50,864 nt of DNA from Candidatus Woesearchaeota archaeon (GCA_019323515.1 JAHWHG010000018.1:1-50864); one strand, 5' to 3'; counted from the stretch's first letter, positions 7,031 through 14,431 are shown. Program-made: numbers and translations. The notes: a model not told the origin generated them from the sequence alone.

Positions 7031-7158
7031 TTTATATATGATGGATTTATTATATTAAGCTAAACGGCTGTAGTACACTTTAGTATTATAGCTTAGTATT
7101 GTGTTAGTAATAAGGTATTAGTAGTATAGTATTATAAAAATTTGATGAGGTGAAAAAT
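7031..7158 (+). promoter_or_regulatory. TATA box and hairpin-containing leader of the DUF5684-like gene
   Basis: TATA box TTTATATATG at 7031-7040 predicts a start near 7058, about 100 nt before the ATG. The leader begins exactly with an inverted repeat TAAGCTA (7056-7062) / TAGCTTA (7089-7095), followed by an A/T-rich stretch with repeated AGTATTA words and then Shine-Dalgarno GAGGTG. A long structured leader is unusual here because most first genes look leaderless. Confidence 0.45.
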
Positions 7159-7581
7159 ATGGCGATGGAAGATTTGCTTGCAATTGGTGGTCTAGGAGCA
7201 GTATTAGCAGGGTTTGGGATTGCAATGATAGTAATTGCTCTAGCGATTTATCTATACTTTGCATTTGCGTTGATGTATATAGCAAAGAAAACAAAAACCC
7301 CTAACGCTTGGCTGGCTTTTATACCAATAGCTAATGTCTACCTTATGACGCAGATGGCAGGACTACCAGCATTATGGACATTAATCGTGTTGGGAGTGTT
7401 CATACCGTGGATAGGCAGTTTTGTCTTGCTCGGAGGAATAACATATTTCTTCTGGCTGATTGCTGAGAAGATTGGTAAGCCTGGATGGTGGGGACTTGTT
7501 GTTGGACTTGCTCCATTAGTTCCAATTGTAGGCGGGATAGTTTCAGCAGTATTCCTTGGAATAATGGCTTGGGGCAAGTAG
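7159..7581 (+). CDS. DUF5684-like polytopic membrane protein
   Basis: 140 residues with four hydrophobic segments (about 10-35, 68-85, 88-105, 115-135). Features include ALMYIAKKTKTPNAWLAFIPIANVYLMTQMAG, a pattern seen in DUF5684 proteins (K-x-G/T-x-x-x-W-x-A-x-I-P-x-x-N), and IAEKIGKPGWWGLVVGLAPL. No catalytic residues are recognisable. A GTG at 7150 extends the frame by three codons, but it is part of the Shine-Dalgarno GAGGTG, so the ATG at 7159 is the likely start. Confidence 0.6.
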   Translation: MAMEDLLAIGGLGAVLAGFGIAMIVIALAIYLYFAFALMYIAKKTKTPNAWLAFIPIANVYLMTQMAGLPALWTLIVLGVFIPWIGSFVLLGGITYFFWLIAEKIGKPGWWGLVVGLAPLVPIVGGIVSAVFLGIMAWGK

Positions 7582-7603
7582 AACCAGTATAGATTGATAT
7601 GAT

Positions 7604-7630
7604 TTATTTTTGTTTTTTTCTTTTTTTGGT
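7604..7630 (+). terminator. T-rich terminator
   Basis: TTTTTGTTTTTTTCTTTTTTTGG just after the DUF5684-like gene. Confidence 0.5.
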
Positions 7631-7714
7631 GTTCTGTTCCTTTTATGTTTCTCATAACATTTATATATATGAATAGTTTAAGCAGTAGTATCAATATAAA
7701 GAGGTGCTTATGAA

Positions 7715-8065
7715 ATGGTTGCATTTGAGCCAGGAGATATAATTTACAGGATACTTATGATTCTTGTATCTGCTCTTATCTTGTTTTTGACGGTTAAGTA
7801 CATATTTAAAGTTAAGAAGAAAAAGGATTATCTTACAGCTTTACTTTATGCTGCTGTGATTGAGGTGATTGTATTTGTTTTGTTCCTGTTCAAGACCACA
7901 ACTGCGTATTATATTAACTATGCACTTATGTTGATAGTTGGTTGGCCTCTAATTAAACAGTTGTATAAACAAAAATGGAACTGGTCATTATATATCTGGT
8001 TGGCCTGGTTTGTCTTGAGCATGGTGGTAAGGTATATACTTACCCTGATTGGAATATCAATGTAA
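7715..8065 (+). CDS. Four-helix membrane protein of unknown function
   Basis: 116 residues; hydrophobic segments at about 8-28, 41-60, 63-79 and 87-112, joined by short basic loops (KVKKKKD, KQLYKQKW). No family recognised. ATG at 7715 follows GAGGTG by 8 nt; another ATG at 7710 in a different frame stops after 10 codons. TATA TTTATATATG at about 7660-7670. The lipoprotein gene starts 34 bp downstream with its own AGGTGAT site, so the two may be cotranscribed. Confidence 0.6.
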   Translation: MVAFEPGDIIYRILMILVSALILFLTVKYIFKVKKKKDYLTALLYAAVIEVIVFVLFLFKTTTAYYINYALMLIVGWPLIKQLYKQKWNWSLYIWLAWFVLSMVVRYILTLIGISM

Positions 8066-8099
8066 GATTCGATTAAGATAATATGTAAAAGGTGATTGA

Positions 8100-8432
8100 A
8101 TGAAAAGAATAATGATTGTTTTTTTGGTTGTTTCTTTGCTTTTATTTGGATGCGGTAGTGATGAGGAAGTTAGTGAAGAATCTGTTGGAGCAGCTATTGA
8201 TGTTGTAGCAGAGAGTAATGACGTTCTAGAAGAAGGATGGTGCGTTGAAGGCAGGGAATGGAAGCTTGAAGGGTTAGATGATGGCAAGGCAATAGTAAAG
8301 AAGTTTTTGGGAGAGCTTTGTCATATTGAGTGGAAATCTGATATAACCGATGATGAAATGGATCTTTTCCTAGATGAGAATGGAGAAGGCTATTATCGAG
8401 TTGGAGATTTTCAGTTTGAGTGGAATGACTGA
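8100..8432 (+). CDS. Small acidic lipoprotein
   Basis: 110 residues with a lipoprotein-type signal: positive N-terminus (MKR), hydrophobic core, then LLFGC at residues 14-18 as lipobox, followed by acidic SDEEVSEES. The mature part (about 92 residues) is Glu/Asp-rich, with Cys at positions 48 and 75 that could pair outside the cell. Probably membrane-anchored at the outer face. No domain recognised. The gene ends 17 bp from the convergent helicase-fragment gene; T-rich sequence between them may stop both transcripts. Confidence 0.6.
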   Translation: MKRIMIVFLVVSLLLFGCGSDEEVSEESVGAAIDVVAESNDVLEEGWCVEGREWKLEGLDDGKAIVKKFLGELCHIEWKSDITDDEMDLFLDENGEGYYRVGDFQFEWND

Positions 8433-8449
8433 AAGGATTTTTATTTTTT

Positions 8450-9106
8450 TTATTCAAAGAATTCTATCTTTTCCTTAAAATAAATCCCTTTCTTAAGTTC
8501 AACAGGTCTCCAGTTGTCAAGAACAAGGTCTGCGTCAAGCCATTCAGCTAACTCGCTTGGGTTGCCGATAGTTGCGCTTAAGGCAATAATCTGTGCTCTT
8601 GGAAGAAGCTGTCTTAACATTGTGATTAGGATTTCAAGGGTGGGGCCGCGACCAGGGTCGTTCAGGAGATGGATTTCATCGATTATGATTGTTGAGATGT
8701 CCTTGAGCCAAGATACATTGTGCCGAATCAAAGAGTCGAGTTTCTCTGCTGTAACAATGATGAAGTCATATTTCTGGAGATAGTCCTCTTTTTTGTCAAG
8801 GTCGCCTATTGAAATACCTATATTAGCGTGTGCCCTGTATTTTTTAATGAAGTCCTTATGTTTCTCGGTTGCAAGAGCTTTTAGTGGTACAATATAGACT
8901 GCTTTGCCAATCCTGTTCATGATAGATGACATTGCTGCAAGCTCTGCTACTAGAGTCTTGCCAGAAGCTGTAGGTGTGCAGACGAGCAGGTTCTTTCCTT
9001 TGAGAAGGCCTGCATTTATTGATTTTTCCTGCGCTGGACGTAACTCGTCAATATTGCTAAGTATCTCTTTAAGTTCCTTTGGTATGTCAAGGTCTTTTAG
9101 TCTCAT
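8450..9106 (-). CDS. Hel308-like helicase reduced to the first RecA domain
   Basis: 218 residues that align by eye to the N-terminal RecA domain of Hel308-type superfamily 2 helicases: Q-motif region ELRPAQEKSI (21-30), Walker A TPTASGKT (44-51), Ia VPLKALATEK (73-82), DEIH (143-146) and SAT (177-179). The protein ends at WRPVELKKGIYFKEKIEFFE, where Hel308 normally enters the second RecA domain. Full Hel308 is around 700 residues, so RecA2, winged helix, ratchet and HLH are missing. The ORF is open, with intact ATPase motifs. It could be a split gene with its other half elsewhere, or a truncated remnant. Alone it should not unwind DNA. Confidence 0.8.
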   Translation of the reverse strand: MRLKDLDIPKELKEILSNIDELRPAQEKSINAGLLKGKNLLVCTPTASGKTLVAELAAMSSIMNRIGKAVYIVPLKALATEKHKDFIKKYRAHANIGISIGDLDKKEDYLQKYDFIIVTAEKLDSLIRHNVSWLKDISTIIIDEIHLLNDPGRGPTLEILITMLRQLLPRAQIIALSATIGNPSELAEWLDADLVLDNWRPVELKKGIYFKEKIEFFE

Positions 9107-9245
9107 TTTGATTAATACTTGATTGAAGAATAGGGGGTATTATAAAGTTATTGTAATGTTGTCTTGTAATCATATTGTAATATTAGCAAGTAATAGCATT
9201 AAGTTATTCTAAAGGTTTAAATAAAGTTAAGTTATTGTTATCTAT

Positions 9246-9887
9246 ATGGTGACGCATTATTATTTCAAACCTCCAAAGCGGTACAAGGTAGGACCTTATT
9301 ATTTCTCAAAGATTGAACTGCGTGACCTGGCTAAGGCCTGGGTTGCAATTAGTCTTGCTTTTGCAATATTGTTCACAGGAGGTAATCTATTTAATCTTAT
9401 GTTTGTGCTAGCGTTCATTGCGTCAGGATTTACAGTAGGACTTGGGTTTCTGCTGCATGAACTTGGGCACAAGGTAGTCGCGCAACGTTATGGATGTATT
9501 ACTGAGTTCAGGAGCTTTGATCATATGCTTGTAATTGCTGTTATTGTAGCTTTTCTTGGATTTGTATTTGCTGCACCTGGAGCTGTTTTGATAGGCGGTA
9601 GGAAGGTAAGCAAGAAAGAAAACGGAAAGATTTCAACAGCAGGGCCTTTAATGAATATTGTGCTTGCTTTAGTATTTTTAATGTTGAGTTTTGTTGTTGG
9701 TAGTGTTATAGGAATCGTGATGTATTATGGCTTTATGATAAATTCACTTTTAGCATTGTTTAATATGTTGCCGTTTCCGAACTTTGATGGGGTTAAAGTG
9801 TATCACTGGAATAAAGCAGTTTATTTTGTTATGTTAGTGTTCTCAATAATACTCATGATATCAGCATATTCTTTCTCAATACTCTAA
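9246..9887 (+). CDS. M50-family (site-2 protease-like) membrane metalloprotease
   Basis: 213 residues with several hydrophobic segments. The HExxH zinc motif is in LLHELGHKVVAQRYG (H71, E72, H75), inside a transmembrane stretch as in intramembrane site-2 proteases. The third ligand lies in NMLPFPNFDG (D181), the family's N-x-x-P-x-P-x-x-D motif. Such proteins cleave membrane-spanning substrates; no substrate can be inferred. A TATA box (GTTTAAATAAAG, about 9215-9226) lies close to the ATG, so the message is probably leaderless. Confidence 0.85.
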   Translation: MVTHYYFKPPKRYKVGPYYFSKIELRDLAKAWVAISLAFAILFTGGNLFNLMFVLAFIASGFTVGLGFLLHELGHKVVAQRYGCITEFRSFDHMLVIAVIVAFLGFVFAAPGAVLIGGRKVSKKENGKISTAGPLMNIVLALVFLMLSFVVGSVIGIVMYYGFMINSLLALFNMLPFPNFDGVKVYHWNKAVYFVMLVFSIILMISAYSFSIL

Positions 9888-10001
9888 AACATATGAAAAA
9901 AAGCGTAACATTTATATATCAGTTTTTAAAAATATATTCTATAACCATATTATGATTGATATGGTTGGTACCAACAATAAAAAAATAGAGGTGATTAGTA
10001 A

Positions 10002-10169
10002 ATGGCTAAGAAAAAAGCTATGGCAGCATGCGGAGCACCATGGTTCGGATGGTTAGTGCTTTTAGTGTTCTTGTTGCTATTGTTAGAAGACTTTAATGTA
10101 TTTGCACTAGGTTTAAACTGGTATACATATCTATTCTTGCTTTGGGGAGTTAAACTTCTTTGGGCATAA
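10002..10169 (+). CDS. Small two-helix membrane protein
   Basis: A 55-codon ORF (MAKKKAMAACGAPWFGW at the start) preceded by GAGGTGATT, 6 nt spacing. Two hydrophobic stretches (FGWLVLLVFLLLLL and YTYLFLLWGVKLLWA) flank a short loop. It has its own TATA region near 9915-9922 (TTTATATATC) and is followed by strong T-tracts at 10171-10199. No family recognised. It was too short for routine ORF calling, but start, site and terminator all fit a real gene. Confidence 0.6.
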   Translation: MAKKKAMAACGAPWFGWLVLLVFLLLLLEDFNVFALGLNWYTYLFLLWGVKLLWA

Positions 10170-10170
10170 A

Positions 10171-10200
10171 TAGATTTTTTTTCTTTTATTTTTTTTAAAG
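10171..10200 (+). terminator. T-rich terminator
   Basis: GATTTTTTTTCTTTTATTTTT-type tract right after the small membrane protein gene. The remaining sequence to 10343 is AT-rich with no gene that I can support. Confidence 0.5.
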
Positions 10201-10343
10201 TTAGACTAATTCTTATTTGTTATGAATGTAATTAAAACGTTATAGTATAAAACTAAGTACTATATTGTATATTTGTAAGAGAGGATATATCTATAACATG
10301 TTTATGAAACAAAAAAAATAGAATGAGAAAATAAAAAATAAAT

Positions 10344-10493
10344 TTATTTCTTTTTACCCACAATCCTACATACTGTTGTACTACACTTAGGACACTGGCC
10401 TTTGATCATGACCATCTTGTTCTTTGTAACAGTTTCTTTTGGGTTCTTAATTTCAACTTGGCACTTACATTTCATGCATCTTCCTGTTGGCAT
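10344..10493 (-). CDS. DUF5679 zinc-ribbon protein
   Basis: A 49-residue protein. CMKCKCQVEIKNPKETVTKN and GQCPKCSTTVCRI match the DUF5679 pattern: CxxCKxxVEIKNPKExTxKN, then GxCPxCGTxVxRI. Two CxxC pairs bind one zinc ion. The family is small and common in archaea and some phyla of bacteria; function is not known, but the basic tail (GKKK) suggests nucleic acid contact. The start ATG at 10493 lies behind AGGAGGATGAT, a strong Shine-Dalgarno. An AT-rich TATA-like element is at about 10523-10533. Confidence 0.8.
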   Translation of the reverse strand: MPTGRCMKCKCQVEIKNPKETVTKNKMVMIKGQCPKCSTTVCRIVGKKK

Positions 10494-10654
10494 ATTAGAT
10501 CATCCTCCTTTAGTTTAATATGAATTTTATATATAAAAAATAGTTGACCATATTTAAATGTTACTATTTTTTTAAGTATTGGTTAATTCTTTTCATATAT
10601 GGCGTTAAGATGTTAGAAATAAGGTTAGAAAATAAGTATAATTCTTTTTTGGAG

Positions 10655-11410
10655 TTATTTTTTTGACTTTTTTGATAGTTCTTCTTCAGCAGCTTCTTGC
10701 TCTTCTTCTGTTTCCTCTTTAGCTTCCTCTGTTTCTTCTATTTCCTCTGTTTCCTCTACTTCTTCTGGTTCTTCTATTTCTTCTTCTACTCCAGTATCTA
10801 CAGATGCTTTAACAGGTTCAGATTCAGTACCCTTTCTTTTTTCTTCAATCCTAAAAGCCTTTACCTCAAAGTTCCTTACAGGGAATATCTTGCTTAGTTT
10901 ATCCCTTGTGAACCTTTGTAGTTTATATGTGATTATCTCAAATATCAGATTGTCGTAGGTAGTCTTGCTTGCCTTTTTATCGAGCATGTCTGCAGCAGTC
11001 TTTAAAAGTTGTCTTGTAGCAGAGCTTCTTGCTTTTGATTTAGTGAGAATTATGAACTTGACTCTCAGATTGATGTTATCAGAGGTCTTAATCATATAAG
11101 AATGTTCAAGTTTAGAACGTTCACGCCTGACAAGCCTCTTGATAGCACTAGGAATCATCTTATAGCCAACTATCTTTGTAACAGCGTTTGCTCCCTTTAT
11201 TCCCTCAACCTCAAACTGTATGTTGATGTTCTGCTGTTTAACATCTCTTGTTAGGCTCATTAAGTTCATAGTAAGCTTTCTGCCAATCAATGTGTCAGGA
11301 TCAACAACATATGATTCTCCTAGAACCTGCTCATTAAAGAGCTTAGGAGCTACCATAGGTACCCATCTTTTCTTCTTTAATTTCAGGCTTGCAGTTGTCT
11401 TCTTTGCCAT
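10655..11410 (-). CDS. rps3ae: Ribosomal protein eS1 (S3Ae) with acidic tail
   Basis: About 251 residues. KKRWVPMVAPKLFNEQVLGE, DPDTLIGRKLTMNLMSLTRD and KLSKIFPVRNFEVKAFRIEE are characteristic eS1 segments. eS1 sits near the mRNA exit/platform of the small subunit. After about residue 205 the protein ends in a roughly 45-residue Glu-rich tail finishing in SKKSKK, a low-complexity extension rather than part of the fold. A TTG four codons upstream opens the frame, but the ATG at 11410 (MAKK) fits the family and lies about 28 nt from the TATA (GTTTATAAATC), so it is probably leaderless. The promoter is shared back-to-back with the methyltransferase gene. Confidence 0.93.
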   Translation of the reverse strand: MAKKTTASLKLKKKRWVPMVAPKLFNEQVLGESYVVDPDTLIGRKLTMNLMSLTRDVKQQNINIQFEVEGIKGANAVTKIVGYKMIPSAIKRLVRRERSKLEHSYMIKTSDNINLRVKFIILTKSKARSSATRQLLKTAADMLDKKASKTTYDNLIFEIITYKLQRFTRDKLSKIFPVRNFEVKAFRIEEKRKGTESEPVKASVDTGVEEEIEEPEEVEETEEIEETEEAKEETEEEQEAAEEELSKKSKK

Positions 11411-11427
11411 GTTTAATAGCAAAAAAA

Positions 11428-11446
11428 AGGAGTGATTTATAAACTT
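11428..11446. promoter_or_regulatory. Divergent promoter region between eS1 and the MnmC-like gene
   Basis: The only A/T element in the 57 bp between the two ATGs is GATTTATAAAC (11434-11444). TTTATAAA is nearly symmetric and at the right distance (about 25-30 nt) from both start codons, so one TATA element may serve both directions. Confidence 0.4.
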
Positions 11447-11467
11447 TACTGTGCTTTATGGGGGGAT

Positions 11468-12118
11468 ATGAAGAAAATCACTACAGGAGATGATTCTGTT
11501 ACATTCTATAATGAGGATTATGAAGAAGCATATCATTCTAAAAGCGGTGCTAAGCAGGAGGCTGTTGAGAAGTTCGTTAGACCATGCGGTATCAAAGCAT
11601 TGGCTGAGAGTGGATGTGTTAAAGTGTTAGATGTCTGTTTTGGACTGGGATATAATACAGCTGCATTGATTGATGAGATTTGGAACTTTAACAAAGATTG
11701 TGAGATTATTGTGCTTGGGCTTGAAAATGATAACGCAATTATTGAGAGAATAAATAAGATTGATGCTGATTTTGATAGTTTTAGCTTAATCAAAGAGCTC
11801 TCAAAAAAACTGAAGTATGACAATGGCAAGCTATCTATTACTTTAATTTTAGGTGATGCTAAAAAGACGATTAGTGAGCTGAATGATGATTATTTTGATA
11901 TTGTGTTTCTTGACCCGTTCTCTCCAAAAAAGTGTCCTGAATTGTGGGAAAAGGAGTTCTTATCGTCTATAAGTAAGAAGCTTAAGAAGCATGGAATACT
12001 GACTACCTATTCCTGTGCAAGGGTTGTGAGAGAGAATCTTAAATATGCTGGTTTTGAGATTAGCGATGGTCCTTGTGTTGGAAGAAGAAGCCCGTCGACA
12101 ATTGCTGTGAAAAAGTGA
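11468..12118 (+). CDS. MnmC-like (DUF752) SAM-dependent methyltransferase
   Basis: 216 residues. TGDDSVTFYNEDYEEAYHS is the entry motif of MnmC methyltransferase domains (T.DGS.T.....YGE.YHS). VLDVCFGLGYNTAAL is the SAM-binding glycine loop, LGLENDN the acidic ribose contact, and LDPFSPKKCPELWEKEFL the DPFSP-x-x-N-PELW catalytic/product motif. The last segment GILTTYSCARVVRENLKYAG is also typical. In bacteria the domain finishes mnm5U in the tRNA wobble position; here only the methyltransferase domain is present, without the FAD oxidase. Start ATG at 11468 follows GGGGGGAT; an upstream in-frame GTG is less likely. Confidence 0.82.
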   Translation: MKKITTGDDSVTFYNEDYEEAYHSKSGAKQEAVEKFVRPCGIKALAESGCVKVLDVCFGLGYNTAALIDEIWNFNKDCEIIVLGLENDNAIIERINKIDADFDSFSLIKELSKKLKYDNGKLSITLILGDAKKTISELNDDYFDIVFLDPFSPKKCPELWEKEFLSSISKKLKKHGILTTYSCARVVRENLKYAGFEISDGPCVGRRSPSTIAVKK

Positions 12119-12123
12119 AAAAA

Positions 12124-12142
12124 ATGGGCAGTATCTGCCCAT
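12124..12142. terminator. Perfect hairpin between convergent units
   Basis: ATGGGCAG-TAT-CTGCCCAT, an 8-bp perfect stem with a 3-nt loop, placed 5 bp after the methyltransferase stop and facing the end of the frameshifted minus-strand ORF. No strong T-run follows, so it may act as a pause or RNA 3'-end protection site rather than a classical terminator. Confidence 0.5.
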
Positions 12143-12167
12143 TGTTGTGAATAATAACAAGAAACCC

Positions 12168-12483
12168 TTAAGATAATAATGCAAAGCCCTTTTTCTTATT
12201 ATCAGCAAGGATTTCTGTTATTATCTGTGACGTTAGTAATGAATTGGAGAACCAGAAGATCGTTGAGTTGACCTCCTGGCTTATTATCTCACCTCTTTTT
12301 TTAAAAAAGTATAAAGAATGACTTCGCGCAAGATCCCCTGGCCTTTTATTGTATTTTCTGCGTCCGGGTCAATCTTGAACTTGGAAATCATTGAGACTAT
12401 CGCCAAATATTCTTCAAAGCCTTAGTTGACGCGCGGCCTAAAGCAAACCAGTGAAGCCATTCATTTATGAGTATCCTTAACAT
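12168..12483 (-). pseudogene. Frameshifted gene remnant of about 105 codons, unknown family
   Basis: Three consecutive minus-strand reading frames give protein-like sequence. From ATG 12483: MLRILINEWLHWFALGRAST. It then switches frame near 12419-12426 to GFEEYLAIVSMISKFKIDPD and DAENTIKGQGILREVILYTF, ending at a stop at 12284. Near the T/A homopolymer 12295-12308 it switches again to RGEIISQEVNSTIFWFSNSL and ends KKKGFALLS at 12168. Each join lets the sense continue with sensible amphipathic composition, so this looks like one gene with two frameshifts, or an intact gene with two homopolymer-type sequence errors. A 35-codon ORF at 12284-12391 is the middle piece. I do not recognise the family. 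A TATA box at 12592-12603 (minus) would drive it. Confidence 0.5.
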
Positions 12484-12498
12484 TGGAAGTTAAGAATT

Positions 12499-12604
12499 CA
12501 AGGGGCTCTCCGAATTTTTGTGTGTGAGGGGTGGTTTGAGAAGAATTCAAGCGAGAGCCCTTGATTTTCTTCTAACATATAGGATAGATAGACTAATATA
12601 TAAA
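12499..12604 (-). promoter_or_regulatory. Promoter and structured leader of the frameshifted ORF
   Basis: Minus-strand TATA ACATTTATATATTAG (12591-12605) precedes a leader folding into a long stem: TCAAGGGCTCTC pairs with GAGAGCCCCTTGA (one bulged G), with GAATT/AATTC pairing inside. A second small hairpin, CTTAAC/GTTAAG, lies at 12476-12494. The stem base overlaps one copy of a 28-bp direct repeat. Confidence 0.4.
12560..12587. repeat. Direct repeat, copy 1 (28 bp)
   Basis: Starts CTTGATTTTC and ends ACATATAGGATAG. Identical to 14148-14175 except for T versus C at its ninth base. The two copies bracket the secreted metalloprotease gene. In one plus-strand frame both read LDFLLTYRI, and the single difference is silent (TTT/TTC). 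Confidence 0.8.
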
Positions 12605-12808
12605 TGTTACTATTTCGTATACTGGTTTAGTTAAGGGATAATTTAGGATTCTAGTCTAATAAAGCCCTAGGTGGCAGAATTCTTGAGTTAGTACTCTCTA
12701 GAGAAAATCAAAAAAAATAGGGAAATTTGTATTGTTTTCATATTAAAGCATAAGATTTGCGAAAAATTTTGCCCAAGTTATTTATTAAACAGAACAATAC
12801 AATACTTG

Positions 12809-14053
12809 ATGAAAAAGATTATTGCTGGATTAGCCTTTTTATTGGCGACAAGTTTAAGCGCAGGACCGTTAGAGGATGTTGTTCAGAGGGAACTGCGCAA
12901 GCATGATTCCTGGGTTGAGAATTCTGTAACTGGCAAGTATGAGTGGGGGAGTGGGAAGATTTCTTTTCTTAGATGCAATGCAGTTTCAAATTATTCAGGT
13001 CTGTATCAGCCATTCTACAAGGTTGTGATTGTACCTGACAATCCCCACAGGAGCGAGGTTGTTGATGCGATTGATCATGAGATGGGGCATGCGATTTATG
13101 ACATGGTTTTTGACAACTATAAGAATAAATATAGGAAAACCATTCTTGATATGTTTCTGAAGAAGAAGATAAGGGAGCCTGGAGTAAAAGAAGTTATTGC
13201 CGAAGATATTGAAAAAAGCAAGAAAAGCCTGGCTTCGCTTACATATGAGACATATAATCAATTTAATATCACTTTACAGGGGATAGAGAGGGATGTTCAT
13301 TCTGTTTATGATATACGAGGAGATTTTGCAAAAAGGCTTTTGCTTCTTAACGAGCCTGCAGAGGTCAACCAAAGGTTTAACAAGATCTGGAGGGAGATTG
13401 CTGCGAACAGGCATGCATTGAAAAAAGTGAAGGCAAGTGCAGATTCTGGGAAGTTTGTAATGTCAGAGGTAAAGGAATTTGACGGTTTTGAAACCTGGGC
13501 AATAAAGACATTGTTTTTTACAGAAAAACTCAAAGGTTTATACTATGAGATCCATCAGAAAGGCAAGGATAGTACAGATTTTCATAGAAAGTTCTTAAAT
13601 GAAGTAAACAGCAAAGAGAAAGAGGCTGGCCAGAGCTCTAAAGAAAGTCCAACAGTGAAAAAACTTATCGCGAAGTATAAAGCACTTACTAAGCCAGGTT
13701 ATTTTACAGACCTGAGTGAAATCTTTGCAAGGGTTGTTGATTCACTTTATAGTCTGCACTATGCTCCAGCTGAGAGAAATAAATATCCTTTAGATAAAGG
13801 TGATCTGATGATGCTTGAAAGTTTAACCTATAAAGGTAAACATCTGTTCAAGAAAGGAGTGGACAAGTACAGGCTTGGATTGCAGATGATAAAAGATGGA
13901 TATCCTGCTTCAGTTGTAAAAGATAAGCTTGAGTATGCCACAAGTTTTTCATATAAAGGAAAGATATATTTCTGGTCAGAGCCAAAAGTTAGTATGAAAG
14001 AGATAGGTTATCTTAAGGAGGAATTCCAGAAGAAATGGGGGATTATTGATTAA
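12809..14053 (+). CDS. Secreted zinc metalloprotease-like protein
   Basis: 414 residues from ATG 12809 (a TTG just before is less likely). Signal peptide MKKIIAGLAFLLATSLSAG with cleavage near residue 19. AIDHEMGHAIYD contains HExxH (H90, E91, H94), and a candidate third ligand Glu lies in LSEIFARVVDSL (about residue 304), a gluzincin-like arrangement. The rest is helical and charged (DIEKSKKSLASLTYETYNQF). Substrate unknown; the protein should act outside the cell. TATA TTATTTATTAAA at 12779-12790 makes the ATG near-leaderless. The gene lies between two 28-bp direct repeats, which suggests it arrived or was moved as a cassette. No named peptidase family is certain. Confidence 0.65.
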   Translation: MKKIIAGLAFLLATSLSAGPLEDVVQRELRKHDSWVENSVTGKYEWGSGKISFLRCNAVSNYSGLYQPFYKVVIVPDNPHRSEVVDAIDHEMGHAIYDMVFDNYKNKYRKTILDMFLKKKIREPGVKEVIAEDIEKSKKSLASLTYETYNQFNITLQGIERDVHSVYDIRGDFAKRLLLLNEPAEVNQRFNKIWREIAANRHALKKVKASADSGKFVMSEVKEFDGFETWAIKTLFFTEKLKGLYYEIHQKGKDSTDFHRKFLNEVNSKEKEAGQSSKESPTVKKLIAKYKALTKPGYFTDLSEIFARVVDSLYSLHYAPAERNKYPLDKGDLMMLESLTYKGKHLFKKGVDKYRLGLQMIKDGYPASVVKDKLEYATSFSYKGKIYFWSEPKVSMKEIGYLKEEFQKKWGIID

Positions 14054-14222
14054 GTTCTACCTGGACAGGTTTTCTGAATACCCTATAAGAACCGAAGATG
14101 GTTATGCAGATATTGACAATGATGCTAAAAGACGAGCAGACATCCTGCTTGATTTCCTTCTAACATATAGGATAGGGGAATTAGATTGTTTTCATATTTC
14201 AGTAGATTTAAGTTTTAGTTAA
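14046..14222 (+). pseudogene. Short open frame, probable gene fragment containing direct repeat copy 2
   Basis: 58 codons from a TTG overlapping the end of the metalloprotease gene: YLDRFSEYPIRTEDGYADID, then RRADILLDFLLTYRIG and a stop. Composition looks like real protein, but there is no Shine-Dalgarno and no ATG. The LDFLLTYRI part recurs at 12560-12587. I read it as the remains of a gene, perhaps one disrupted when the metalloprotease cassette arrived. It could also be a translated extension by frameshifting of the upstream gene. Family not recognised. Confidence 0.4.
14148..14175. repeat. Direct repeat, copy 2 (28 bp)
   Basis: Second copy of the 12560-12587 repeat with 27 of 28 identical bases, 1588 bp downstream. 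Confidence 0.8.
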
Positions 14223-14230
14223 AAAAACAA

Positions 14231-14431
14231 TCACTGAAAACTCAATGCTTCAAGATCATCCAAGCTTGAAATCAGCTCATTGTTCAGGTTTTTTTTCTGG
14301 ATTTCTCTAACAAGTTTCTTAACTGAGAACTCAACAATATGAGAACGGTTTCTGAACAAGCCAGTTCTGACCATACGCATCATTGCAACCATTGTTGCTG
14401 TATCAAGACTTATGCTGGTTTTATGTTTCAT
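14231..14431 (-). CDS. Ribbon-helix-helix (CopG-like) regulator
   Basis: 66 residues. KTSISLDTATMVAMMRMVRT is the N-terminal strand and helix A, FRNRSHIVEFSVKKLVREIQ the turn and helix B, as in the ribbon-helix-helix fold. Such proteins dimerise and bind DNA with the paired strand. The tail is short and acidic. BRE-TATA module CGAAAGATTTATATATC at 14453-14469 is about 27 nt from the ATG, so the mRNA is leaderless. No partner toxin gene is adjacent, so an antitoxin role is not supported; a target promoter cannot be named. Confidence 0.7.
   Translation of the reverse strand: MKHKTSISLDTATMVAMMRMVRTGLFRNRSHIVEFSVKKLVREIQKKNLNNELISSLDDLEALSFQ

Noticed and set aside
12168..12604. RNase P RNA or SRP RNA in the long ORF-free stretch
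   Set aside because: No conserved RNase P or SRP core motifs were found, and three-frame protein-like sequence explains most of it.
14231..14431. Antitoxin of a toxin-antitoxin pair (ribbon-helix-helix protein)
   Set aside because: No adjacent toxin-like gene; the neighbour is the XPD helicase with its own length and spacing.
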